Shown: in pieces, positions 11,607-20,098 of the stretch
Numbering within the stretch: the first letter of the stretch is position 1
Layout of the letters: every line of letters begins with the position of its first letter
Source of the DNA: JAXGXJ01 sp963829545
GTDB lineage: Bacteria > Actinomycetota > Thermoleophilia > RBG-16-64-13
Direction: 5' to 3'
Assembly (NCBI GenBank): GCA_963829545.1
Contig: CAWHIX010000010.1
Coordinates: 124,001 to 188,000 of the forward strand
DNA length: 64,000 bases
Notes under the pieces: model-generated
What the model was told of the DNA's origin: nothing
The model's database searches: none
What the model saw: only the letters and a program-made list of their open reading frames with translations
Program-made: the position numbers and the translations under genes

Positions 11607-13011
11607 ATGTTCCTACAGGTGCTGGGTGCTGCTCGGGAAGTCACCGGTTCGTGCTATCTCGTCGAGGTAGGGCAGACGCGGTTCCTGGTGGACTGCGGCA
11701 TGCACCAGGGGGGAGACGACGAGGAGGCGCTCAACTTCGAGCCGTTTCCCTTCGAGCCGTCCGGTCTCGACTTCATGCTGCTCACCCACGCCCACATCGA
11801 CCATTCGGGTCTCATCCCTCGTCTGGTCAAGAAGGGGTTCCGCAAGCCCATCTATCATGACGGCGCCTACGAGCGATCTCGTGGAGATCATGCTCCTCGA
11901 CTCGGCTTACATCCAGGAGACGGAGGCTGAGTGGCAGACGCGGAAGGCGCGCCGCGCCGGACGGCGGGTCGTCGACCCTCTCTACACCGAGGCCGACGCT
12001 CGCAAGGCCATCGAGCTCCTGGAGCCTGTCGAGTACAACAAGCCTGTGAAGCCGGCGCCGGGTGTGGAGGTCACCTTCCACGATGCCGGCCACATCCTGG
12101 GCTCGGCGGTGTTGGCGCTCGATCTGGAGGAGGGCGGCGAGCGGGCGAAGCTGGTGTTCAGCGGCGACGTGGGCCAACCCGACCAGCCAATCATCCGCGA
12201 TCCTGAGTTCATCGAGCAGACCGACTATCTGGTGATGGAATCGACCTACGGCGACCGGAGACACGTCAACGACGGACCTCCGGAGGACGAGCTGGCCGAG
12301 ATCCTCGAAGACGCGGAACGCAGCGGCGGAAACGTCATAATCCCGGCCTTCGCCGTGGGGAGGACGCAAGAACTTCTCTACTTCCTCAAGAAGATCCAGG
12401 ACGAGCGGGGGCTGGACATGCCTGTGTATGTCGACAGTCCTCTGGCATCGCGGGCCACGGAAGTCTTCAGGCGGCATGCCGAGGTCTATGACGAGGAATC
12501 GTGGCGGCTGGTGCGCGACCCCGGAGGCATCTTCGACTTCGCGCAACTCCACTACACCACCAGCGCGGACGAATCGCGCGCTCTCAACGAGAAGCGGGGC
12601 ATCATCATAATCTCCGCCAGCGGGATGGCCGAAGCGGGGCGCATCAAGCACCATCTCAAGCACAATCTCTGGCGCCCGGAGGCCCACGTCATCATCGTCG
12701 GCTTCCAGGCTCAGCACACCCTGGGACGGCGCCTGCTGGAGGGGGCCAAGTCCGTGCACATCTTCGGCGACGAGATAGCCGTCAAGGCCCACATCCACGA
12801 GCTCAGCGGACTGTCGGCCCACGCCGACCAGGAACAGCTGCTCTCCTGGGCCTCGCATTTCAAACAGCCGCGGTTGGTCATTCTGACCCACGGCGAGGCC
12901 GAGGCGGCTCTGCGGCTGAAAGAGCTCCTCGAAGAAAGGCTGCATTTCGAGGTGACCGTGGCCGAAAGGAACGAGACCTTCTCCCTGGGTGGTTCGAGCG
13001 CACCCCGATGA
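11607..13011 (+). CDS. MBL-fold beta-CASP RNA exonuclease-like protein, one frameshift
   Basis: A metallo-beta-lactamase/beta-CASP protein of the mRNA 3'-end-processing/Ysh1 type, about 467 residues. Metal ligands are visible: HAHIDHSG (motif 2), DAGHILGS (motif 3), FSGDVG (motif 4), then the beta-CASP motifs SASGMAEAGR and HELSGLSAHADQ. This group includes zinc-dependent RNases and exonucleases; the actual substrate here is unknown. The start at 11607 follows GGAGGAGG. The frame breaks near 11856: dropping one C gives PIYMTAPTSDL, which fits the family. Distance and a strong ribosome site suggest its own transcript. The pdhA operon starts 56 nt downstream. Confidence 0.85.
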
Positions 13012-13067
13012 CCGTGGTCGCGCTGGCGGTTCGCAGTGGTGCTTCATAGAAGGAGGGGGTGACCGGC

Positions 13068-14147
13068 ATGCCGATAAGCACGCTCGTCTCGTATTCGATC
13101 GAAAGAGTCCGAGTCTTGGGGGAGGATGGCAGCGTCGACGAAGCTCTGATGCCGGAACTGTCGACGGAGGACATCCAGGGACTCTACCGGCACATGGTGC
13201 TCACGCGGCAGCTGGACGAACGTATGTTCTCGCTGCAGCGCCAGGGGCGCCTCGGTACCTTCGCGCGGGTGGCCGGGCAGGAGGGGGCTCACGTCGGGGC
13301 GGCCTGGGCCCTGCAGCCCACCGACTGGCTGGTGCCCGCCTTCCGCGAGACGGGGGCGCTGCTTCTTCGCGGCATACCCATGGAGCAGTTACTGCAGTTC
13401 TGGAGTGGCGACGAGCGCGGCAGCGCCTTCCCTCGCGAGTCGCGCACCCTGCCTATCTCCATCCCCGTCGGCACGCACATGCTGCACGCGGTGGGCATCG
13501 CCTGGGCCCTCAAGCAGTCGGGCCAGAAGGCGGCCGTCCTCACCGTCTTCGGGGAGGGGGCCACCTCCGAGGGCGACTTCAGCGAAGCCATGAACATGGC
13601 CGGGGTCTTCCAGGCGCCGGTGGTGCTCTTCTGCCAGAACAACCAGTACGCCATATCCGTGCCCTACACCAAGCAGACCGCATCTTGCACCGTGGCTCAG
13701 AAGGCTCTGGCCTACGGCATGACCGGCGTCCAGGTCGACGGCAACGACGTCTTCGCCGTCTACCGGGTGGCCAAGGAAGCCCTGGAACGGGCCCGCTCGG
13801 GGTTGGGGCCGACCCTCATCGAGGCCTACACCTATCGCGTGACCGATCACACCACGTCCGACGATGCCCGCCGATATCGGCAGGACGACGAAGTCGAGAA
13901 GTGGCGCCGCCGTGATCCTATCGAGCGTCTGGCCACGTACATGCGCGCCGCGGGCCTCCTGGATGACGCCAAGGTCGCCGAGATCCGGGCCGCAGCCGAT
14001 GCCGAGGTGGCGGCGGCGGTCTCCGCGTTCGAGGCCATCACTCCCGCGAAGCCGGAGGACATGTTCACGCACGTGTTCGCGGAACTCACCCCCGCCCTGG
14101 CCGAGCAGCGCGCGCTGCTGGCGGCCCGGCAGGAAGAAGGGCGGTGA
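13068..14147 (+). CDS. pdhA: Pyruvate/2-oxoacid dehydrogenase E1 component, alpha subunit
   Basis: The thiamine-diphosphate-binding alpha chain of an alpha2beta2-type E1, which decarboxylates pyruvate or a branched 2-oxoacid. The ThDP motif runs from GEGATSEGDF to QNNQYAIS (GDG...NN type, about residues 160-190). HTTSDD in the C-terminal half is the usual phosphorylation-loop region. The ATG at 13068 is 11 nt after AGGAGG; the GTG at 13059 is an alternative. The stop overlaps the pdhB GTG. The Gram-positive style of E1 (two subunits) leaves open whether the preferred substrate is pyruvate or branched-chain oxoacids. Confidence 0.88.
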   Translation: MPISTLVSYSIERVRVLGEDGSVDEALMPELSTEDIQGLYRHMVLTRQLDERMFSLQRQGRLGTFARVAGQEGAHVGAAWALQPTDWLVPAFRETGALLLRGIPMEQLLQFWSGDERGSAFPRESRTLPISIPVGTHMLHAVGIAWALKQSGQKAAVLTVFGEGATSEGDFSEAMNMAGVFQAPVVLFCQNNQYAISVPYTKQTASCTVAQKALAYGMTGVQVDGNDVFAVYRVAKEALERARSGLGPTLIEAYTYRVTDHTTSDDARRYRQDDEVEKWRRRDPIERLATYMRAAGLLDDAKVAEIRAAADAEVAAAVSAFEAITPAKPEDMFTHVFAELTPALAEQRALLAARQEEGR

Positions 14148-14149
14148 AG

Positions 14150-15130
14150 ATGGCCAGGCTCAACATGGTGGAGGCCATCGTCCAGGCGCTGCATCAAGAG
14201 ATGCAGCGCGACCCCAGCGTGGTCGTCATGGGCGAGGACGTGGGCAGGGACGGGGGCGTGTTCCGGGTCACCGACGGCCTCATCCAGCGCTTCGGTGAGG
14301 ACCGCGTCATCGACACGCCGCTGGCCGAGTCGGGCATCGTGGGCATGGCCATCGGCATGGCCATCGCCGGCCACCGACCGGTGGCCGAGATCCAGTTCGC
14401 CGGTTTCGCCTATCCCGCTTACGACCAACTCGTCTGTCACGCCTCGCGCATGCGCAATCGCAGCCAGGGGCAGTTCACGGTGCCGTTGGTGGTGCGGACC
14501 CCGTACGGGGGAGGGATAAAGGCGCTCGAGCACCACTCCGAGAGCATGGAAGCCATCTTTGCCCACGTGCCCGGTCTCAAGACCGTCATCCCGGCCGATC
14601 CCTACGAAGCCAAGGGCCTGCTTATCGCCGCCATCCGCGACCCCGATCCGGTCGTGTTCATGGAACCGGCCCGCGTGTACCGCGCCATAAAGATGGAAGT
14701 ACCCGAGGAGATCTACACCATCCCTCTGGGCAAGGCCCGGGTGGTCAGAGAGGGCGCCGATATCACCCTCCTGGCCTGGGGCGCCCAGCTCCGCACCATA
14801 CGGGAGGTCGCCGAGAGGCTGGCGGCAGACGGCAGCGCCGACGCGGAAGTGGTCGACGTGCGCAGCATGGCCCCTCTCGACTACGAAACCATCGTGACCA
14901 GCGTCAAGAAGACGGGCCGGGCAGTGGTAGTGCATGAAGCACCCCGGAGCGGCGGCATGGGTGCCGAGATATCCGCTCAGATCATGGAGCGCGCCATCCT
15001 GCATCTCAAGGCCCCGGTGCTGAGAGTCACCGGATTCGATACCATGCCTCCATTGGCCAAGCTGGAGGACTACTATCAGCCCAACGCCGATCTGGTGGTG
15101 GAAGCCGTCCGACAGGCCATGGAGTTCTGA
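14150..15130 (+). CDS. pdhB: Pyruvate/2-oxoacid dehydrogenase E1 component, beta subunit
   Basis: Beta chain of E1, 326 residues from the ATG at 14150 (a GTG at 14144 overlapping the pdhA stop is also possible). Hallmarks are GEDVGRDGGVFRVTDGL, the TPL/DTPLAESGIVG segment, QFAGFAYPAYDQ, and PYGGGI. The C-terminal transketolase-type domain carries VVVHEAPRSGGMGAEI. It completes the E1 active site at the alpha-beta interface. The next gene in the operon is a nitroreductase and not E2, which is unusual. Confidence 0.9.
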   Translation: MARLNMVEAIVQALHQEMQRDPSVVVMGEDVGRDGGVFRVTDGLIQRFGEDRVIDTPLAESGIVGMAIGMAIAGHRPVAEIQFAGFAYPAYDQLVCHASRMRNRSQGQFTVPLVVRTPYGGGIKALEHHSESMEAIFAHVPGLKTVIPADPYEAKGLLIAAIRDPDPVVFMEPARVYRAIKMEVPEEIYTIPLGKARVVREGADITLLAWGAQLRTIREVAERLAADGSADAEVVDVRSMAPLDYETIVTSVKKTGRAVVVHEAPRSGGMGAEISAQIMERAILHLKAPVLRVTGFDTMPPLAKLEDYYQPNADLVVEAVRQAMEF

Positions 15131-15163
15131 GAGGTCGGGGAGTTCTGACCGAAGGAGAAGAGC

Positions 15164-15913
15164 GTGGAGAACGAAGCCTACGAAGCGTTCCTCGAGTTGG
15201 TCAAGAGCCGCCGTACCATTCGGGCCATCAAGCCCGATCCGCTGCCGGACGAGTTGATCGACAAGCTTCTGGAGGCCGCCCGCTGGGCTCCCACCGGCTT
15301 CAACATGCAGCCCGTGGAGTTCCTGGTGGTGAAGGAACCCCATCTGCGCATGGGCATAAAGAAGATCGTGGACGACTACAAGAACGCCGACTTCTTCGCT
15401 CTGGAGGCCACCCGCGAGGCATGGCAGGGTTCCCCCTGGGCCATCGACACCCACGGGGTGTGGGATTGTCCCTTCGCGCCCGTGAACATCCTCATAATGG
15501 GGGATATGCGGCGGCGGGTGGGTCTACCCATGGCGGCCCGCCACGCGAAGCAGAAGGGCGACTCCATATTCGAGTCGTCACTGGCGAACGCTTTCATGTA
15601 CATGTGGCTGGCGGCCCATGCCCTGGGGTTGGCGGCCCAACCCGTGTCGGCGGTGAAGTACCCCAAGGTGCAGGGATTGGTCAAACATCTGCTCAACCTG
15701 CCCGATTTCATCTACATCTACGACATCTTCCTGGTCGGCTACAGCGCCATGGAAGGCGGTCCTTCGGCCAAGCTCATGCGGCATCTGGACGAGATGGTGC
15801 ATCACGACCGTGCGTCCGACGACGAATTCCTGAGCGAGGAAGAGCTGAAGAAACAGATCATCAAGCTGAGGGCGGGCAACGTGGCCCGGCACGTGGAGGC
15901 CGACAGGCTCTGA
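15164..15913 (+). CDS. Nitroreductase-family protein, first of a tandem pair
   Basis: A 249-residue FMN-dependent nitroreductase-fold protein. The N terminus has the family signature SRRTIRAIKPDPLP followed by LLEAARWAPTGFNMQP, where the Arg/Ser/Asn residues bind FMN phosphate and ring; AAHALGLAAQPV matches the C-terminal flavin-binding helix. The GTG start is 6 nt after AAGGAG. The region after about residue 190 (SAMEGGPSAKLMRHLDEMVHHD) extends beyond minimal nitroreductases. It lies between pdhB and pdhC and is a paralogue of the next gene. The substrate is unknown. Confidence 0.85.
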   Translation: MENEAYEAFLELVKSRRTIRAIKPDPLPDELIDKLLEAARWAPTGFNMQPVEFLVVKEPHLRMGIKKIVDDYKNADFFALEATREAWQGSPWAIDTHGVWDCPFAPVNILIMGDMRRRVGLPMAARHAKQKGDSIFESSLANAFMYMWLAAHALGLAAQPVSAVKYPKVQGLVKHLLNLPDFIYIYDIFLVGYSAMEGGPSAKLMRHLDEMVHHDRASDDEFLSEEELKKQIIKLRAGNVARHVEADRL

Positions 15914-15959
15914 CGGGCGGCATCCGTCCGGATCCGCGAGAGACGGGATGGAGGAACAG

Positions 15960-16709
15960 GTGGCGTACGAGGAATTCCTGGAGCTGATCAAGGGGCGGCG
16001 CACGATCCGTGCCATCAAGCCCGACCCCATCCCCGACGAGATGGTCACGAAGCTGTTGGAGGCCGCCCGCTGGGCTCCCACGGGCTTCAACATGCAGTTC
16101 GTGGAACTCATGGTGCTCCGCGAGGAGGGCCTGCGGCGAAGCGTCAAGCAGATCGTCGAGGAGTGGGCGACCCGGGACTTCTATGCCCTGGAGGCGACCC
16201 GCGAGGCTTGGCAGGGCGAGCCGTGGACCCTGGAGAAGCATGGTCCCGTTGGCTGTCCTCTGGCGCCGGTGTACGTCCTCATCATGGGCGATACCCGGCG
16301 GAAGGTGGGACTGCCCATGAACGCCCGCTACGAGACGCCCAAGGCCGATTCCATCTTCGAGACGTCGCTCGCGGACGCCTTCATGTATCTGTGGCTTGCT
16401 GCTCACAGCCTGGGTCTGGCGGTGCAGCCGGTGTCGGCGGTCAAGAACGCGCGTGTGCAGGGGCCCCTGAAGCACCTGCTCAACCTCCCCGATTTCATCT
16501 ACGTGTACGAGATGCTCGCCGTGGGCAAGAGTGCTCTGGAGGGCCCTCCCGCCGCCAAGCTCATGCGACACCTCGAGGAGATGGTGCACTACGATGGCGC
16601 CCGGGACGATGAGTTCCTGGGAGACGACGAGTTGAGGAAGCAGATACGCAAGCTGCGGGCCGGAAACGTGGCCCGTCACACTCACGCAGGCAAGATCGAA
16701 GAGGTGTAG
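15960..16709 (+). CDS. Nitroreductase-family protein, second of a tandem pair
   Basis: Paralogue of the preceding gene with the same length when started at the GTG at 15960, which has GGAGGA 4 nt upstream (an ATG at 15948 lacks a ribosome site). The two share the whole layout: GRRTIRAIKPDP, LLEAARWAPTGFNMQ, LALEATREAWQG-like middle, AAHSLGLAVQPVSAVK, LLNLPDFIYVYE, and the C-terminal RKQIRKLRAGNVARH. Divergence is moderate, so the duplication is old and both copies appear maintained. It ends 2 nt before pdhC, so it is translated with the dehydrogenase genes. Dimer partners or a heterodimer of the two are possible but unproven. Confidence 0.85.
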   Translation: MAYEEFLELIKGRRTIRAIKPDPIPDEMVTKLLEAARWAPTGFNMQFVELMVLREEGLRRSVKQIVEEWATRDFYALEATREAWQGEPWTLEKHGPVGCPLAPVYVLIMGDTRRKVGLPMNARYETPKADSIFETSLADAFMYLWLAAHSLGLAVQPVSAVKNARVQGPLKHLLNLPDFIYVYEMLAVGKSALEGPPAAKLMRHLEEMVHYDGARDDEFLGDDELRKQIRKLRAGNVARHTHAGKIEEV

Positions 16710-16711
16710 TC

Positions 16712-18205
16712 ATGGCCTACGAGTTCAAGTTCCCCGACATAGGGGAGGGCATAGCCGAGGGCGAGATCCTGGCCTGGAAGGTCAAGGAGGGCGACACGGT
16801 CGCCGAGGGCCAGACTCTGGTCGAAGTGGAGACCGACAAGGCCGTGGTGGAGCTTCCCTCCCCCCGCGCCGGTCGAGTGACCGGCCTGCGGGCGGCCGAG
16901 GGCGACATCATCAACGTGGGCGACGTTGTAGTGACGATCGAGGAGGATGGTGCGGCGGGCGCGCCGCCGCCGGCGCCGGCGGCCGGGGCGACGACGATGG
17001 AGGTGCCCGTAGCGGCACCAGCGGCGCCGGCACCTCCGGCGGTACCGGCCCCCGCGCCTGTGGCCGAGCCCAAGGCGGAGCCGGGACTTCCAGCGGAGCC
17101 CTATACCGGCTCCGTGGTGGGGATCCTGGAGGAGGCACCCGAGGAAGTGCCGCCGCCTGTACCGGTTGTGCCGCCGGCGGCCGCGGCGCCGAGCGGGGGC
17201 CCGGCGGAGCCGGGCCCGGGAGTCCTTGCCCTGCCCTCGGTCCGTGCACTGGCTAAGGAGTTGGGCGTCGATCTCAACATCATCCGCGGCACCGGTGCCG
17301 GCGGAAGGATCCTCAAGCAGGACGTGCAGGATGTCGCGCAGTTGGGTGCCTATGGGGCTGGAACACCAGTCTCTGCCGGCGCCTCAGCCGGCGCGGCGGA
17401 AGCAGCGGCGGCCGGGCGGCGGGCCGCGCCTGTGGGCCGGGAGTCGCCGGGGACCGCCCCCGTTCCCCTCCTGGAGGGGACTATCGAGGAGAGCGATCTG
17501 GGCTTCGTGGAGCGGGTCGCCTTCAGAGGTGTCCGCCGGACGATGGCCAAGCGCATGGCCGAATCCTCCACCAAGCAGGCCCAGGTGACCGTGATGGACG
17601 ACGCCGACGTGACCATCATCCGTCGCATCCGCGAGAAGGAGCGCGAGGTAGCCAAGGAGCGCGGGGTCAGGCTCACCTATCTGGCCTTCGTCGTCAAAGC
17701 GTGCACCGCCTCCCTCAAGCGCTTCCCCCGGCTCAACGCCTCGCTGGCCGAATCTCAGGAGGAGTACGTCCTCAAGCGCTACTACAACATCGGCATGGCG
17801 GTCGACACCCCCAGCGGGCTGGTCGTGCCCAACATCAAGGCTGCCGACTCCAAGAGCATCTTCCAGATCGCTGAAGAAGTCGTCGACCTCGTGGGCCGGG
17901 CGGAGGAACGCAAGCTCGACATGAGCGAGTTGCACGGGGGGACCTTCACCATCACTAACTTCGGGGCGATCGGCAGCACTTTCGCGACGCCTATCGTCAA
18001 CTATCCCGAGGTTGCCATCCTGGGCATGGGGCGGGTGCGCGAGATGCCGGTGGTACGCGAGGGCAAGATCGTGATCCGGCTGCTGCTGCCGCTGTCGCTG
18101 ACCTTCGACCATCAGCTTATCGATGGTGCCGAGGCGACCCGCTTCCTCAACATGGTGATCGGCTATCTCGAGGACCCGGACCTGCTCTTGCTCGAGGGCG
18201 CCTAG
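16712..18205 (+). CDS. pdhC: Dihydrolipoamide acyltransferase (E2) of 2-oxoacid dehydrogenase complex
   Basis: E2 core enzyme, 497 residues. One N-terminal lipoyl domain has the modified Lys in VETDKAVVELPS; a long Ala/Pro linker follows (about residues 90-170); the peripheral-subunit-binding domain is PSVRALAKELGVDL...GTGAGGRILKQDV; the C-terminal catalytic domain has the family's His and Asp in DHQLIDGAEATRF. It transfers the acyl group from E1 to CoA. No E3 (lipoamide dehydrogenase) is present in the window. The stop codon touches the mqnB start (TAGTG), so menaquinone genes may be co-transcribed with the complex. Confidence 0.92.
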   Translation: MAYEFKFPDIGEGIAEGEILAWKVKEGDTVAEGQTLVEVETDKAVVELPSPRAGRVTGLRAAEGDIINVGDVVVTIEEDGAAGAPPPAPAAGATTMEVPVAAPAAPAPPAVPAPAPVAEPKAEPGLPAEPYTGSVVGILEEAPEEVPPPVPVVPPAAAAPSGGPAEPGPGVLALPSVRALAKELGVDLNIIRGTGAGGRILKQDVQDVAQLGAYGAGTPVSAGASAGAAEAAAAGRRAAPVGRESPGTAPVPLLEGTIEESDLGFVERVAFRGVRRTMAKRMAESSTKQAQVTVMDDADVTIIRRIREKEREVAKERGVRLTYLAFVVKACTASLKRFPRLNASLAESQEEYVLKRYYNIGMAVDTPSGLVVPNIKAADSKSIFQIAEEVVDLVGRAEERKLDMSELHGGTFTITNFGAIGSTFATPIVNYPEVAILGMGRVREMPVVREGKIVIRLLLPLSLTFDHQLIDGAEATRFLNMVIGYLEDPDLLLLEGA

Positions 18206-19116
18206 TGGGGGAGAGGCGCGCGGACCCGTCCTCCGGTACTTTCGATCGGTCGCCGGCGTTACTGGACGGCTGCGCTGCGGCCTCTGAGGCTCTGGACGGC
18301 TGTCGCCTGCTGCTGCTCACGGCCACGGCACCGGAGGCTGCGCCCCTGCTCGCGCATCTCGAAGACGCGGAGCATTTCAAACTGGCCGGTAAGGCTGTCG
18401 CCACAGGCCGGCTGCGGAATGGGAGCGGAGGCGGGGGCGAGCCGATACCCGCCGCCATTGCGATAGGGGGCTGCGACAAGACAAACACGGCCCATATCCT
18501 CACCAGCCTGCTGCAGGCGATGAGGCCGCTTCCCGGGCTGGTGATGCAGGTGGGGATCGCGGGCGCCTTCCAGGACCCGGACGGCGCCTGTCCGCAGCCC
18601 GGGGACGTTGTCCTCGCGACCGAGGAGATCTATGCCGACAGCGGCAGTTCCAGCCCCCAGGGGTGGCTGTCCGCGGATGATCTGGGGCTTCCGGTCGGCA
18701 AGGATGGAGGGTGCGATTCGGGGATCCGCTTCACGTTCGACGAAGATCTGGTGCGGACGGCCGTCGGGGCGCTCGAGCGGACCGGCGTCTTCACGGTGGG
18801 GACCGTCGCGGTCACCGGGCGGCCGCGCGTCTTCAGCGGCCGTTGCCTGACCGCTTCGCGGGTCACCGGTCTCGCCGCCGAGGCCGCCGCGCTGCTCGAA
18901 CGCTGGGGCGCGCTGGCCGAATCCATGGAAGGCGCTGCGGCAGCGCACATGTGCGCTCTCTACGGGGTGCCCTTCCTGGAGGTACGGGGTATCAGTAACG
19001 CGATCACCGATCGCGATAGGGCCTCCTGGCAGGTGGAGCGGGCCGTCTCGGTGGCCGCAGAGGCCGCGCTGGCCATCTGTGCAGCGCTGGATCCGGGCAA
19101 GCGAGGGGCTTCGTGA
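18205..19116 (+). CDS. mqnB: Futalosine hydrolase
   Basis: Nucleosidase of the futalosine route to menaquinone: it splits futalosine into hypoxanthine and dehypoxanthine futalosine. The 303-residue protein has the phosphorylase/nucleosidase fold, with QVGIAGAFQ for the ribose site and ESMEGAAAAHMCALYGVPFLEVRGISN, where the Glu contacts the 2'-OH and the Asn/Asp segment binds the base. The N terminus (about 30 residues) is longer than usual and the GTG start is not certain. Immediate linkage to mqnD confirms the pathway. Confidence 0.9.
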   Translation: MGERRADPSSGTFDRSPALLDGCAAASEALDGCRLLLLTATAPEAAPLLAHLEDAEHFKLAGKAVATGRLRNGSGGGGEPIPAAIAIGGCDKTNTAHILTSLLQAMRPLPGLVMQVGIAGAFQDPDGACPQPGDVVLATEEIYADSGSSSPQGWLSADDLGLPVGKDGGCDSGIRFTFDEDLVRTAVGALERTGVFTVGTVAVTGRPRVFSGRCLTASRVTGLAAEAAALLERWGALAESMEGAAAAHMCALYGVPFLEVRGISNAITDRDRASWQVERAVSVAAEAALAICAALDPGKRGAS

Positions 19117-19123
19117 GGCCGGG

Positions 19124-20014
19124 ATGAGCGCCGATACCGGGGGAGAACGCCTGAAGCTGGCCATCTCTCCCTGCCCCAACGACACCTACATCTTCCATGC
19201 CTGGATCGAGGGTCTACTCCCCGACGCTCCCGACATCGAACTCAGGCTTGAGGACATCGACACGCTCAACCGGCTTGCCCAGGAGGGGCAGGCGGACGTG
19301 GTGAAGGTGTCCATGCACGCCTTTGCCCATCTGCGCGATCGGTATGCCCTGCTCCACTCGGGCGGCGCTTTGGGGCGCGGCTGCGGACCTCTGGTGGTCA
19401 CGCGCAAGGATTCGGGCCTGCGGCCCGCGCCGGACATGGACCATGTGGCCGGGTTGGCCGACGAACTCAGCAGGAGTCGAGTGGCCCTGCCCGGGGGTCT
19501 GACTACCGCCGCTCTGCTCCTGGAACTATTCACCGGGGGCCTGGACAGGCCGGTCATCATGCCCTTCGACCGTATCATGCCCGCCGTGGCCGCCGGAGAG
19601 GTCGATGCCGGGGTCATCATCCACGAGGGCCGCTTCACCTTCGGGGCCCACGGTCTGCGCCGCCTTGCCGACCTGGGGGAGTGGTGGGAAGGCACGACGG
19701 GGCTCCCTCTTCCCCTGGGAGGCATAGCCGTCCGTCGCTCCCTGCCCCGCGAGGTCCAGGCTGCGGCGGAGGACGCGGTGCGGGCCGGTCTGGAGAGGGC
19801 GCGCTCCTTCCCCGAGGAGGCCTTCGCATACGCCGCGCGCTACGCCCAGGAGATGGACGTCGAGGTATGCTCGGCCCACGTGGAGCTCTACGTGAACGAG
19901 TTCAGCCTCGACTACGGTCCGGAAGGTGCCGAAGCCATACGAGAACTGCTCGGCCGTGCCTCGCGGCAGGGCCTGGGGACGGACGAACAGGGTCTGTTCT
20001 GGGACGAGCGCTGA
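19124..20014 (+). CDS. mqnD: 1,4-dihydroxy-6-naphthoate synthase
   Basis: MqnD converts cyclic dehypoxanthine futalosine into 1,4-dihydroxy-6-naphthoate, a step of the futalosine menaquinone pathway. The periplasmic-binding-protein-like fold is recognised by SPCPNDTYIFHAW near the N terminus, GGALGRGCGPLVV, LPGGLTTAALL and the conserved DAGVIIHEGRFTF. The start is the ATG at 19124, 7 nt after the mqnB stop. The 296-residue length is normal. MqnA, MqnC and the later prenylation enzymes are not in this window. Confidence 0.92.
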   Translation: MSADTGGERLKLAISPCPNDTYIFHAWIEGLLPDAPDIELRLEDIDTLNRLAQEGQADVVKVSMHAFAHLRDRYALLHSGGALGRGCGPLVVTRKDSGLRPAPDMDHVAGLADELSRSRVALPGGLTTAALLLELFTGGLDRPVIMPFDRIMPAVAAGEVDAGVIIHEGRFTFGAHGLRRLADLGEWWEGTTGLPLPLGGIAVRRSLPREVQAAAEDAVRAGLERARSFPEEAFAYAARYAQEMDVEVCSAHVELYVNEFSLDYGPEGAEAIRELLGRASRQGLGTDEQGLFWDER

Positions 20015-20084
20015 CCCAGGCGCGCCCGTCCCGCTACGCGCGCTGAAGTCCTCCCGACCGCGGATGCCGCCCTCTCCTGGCTGC

Positions 20085-20090
20085 TATCCT
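20085..20090 (+). promoter_or_regulatory. Candidate -10 of a leaderless abcF promoter
   Basis: TATCCT lies 8 nt before the ATG at 20099, with no purine-rich ribosome site in between. The identical hexamer precedes comEA in the same arrangement. Confidence 0.4.
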
Positions 20091-20098
20091 ACCGTGCG

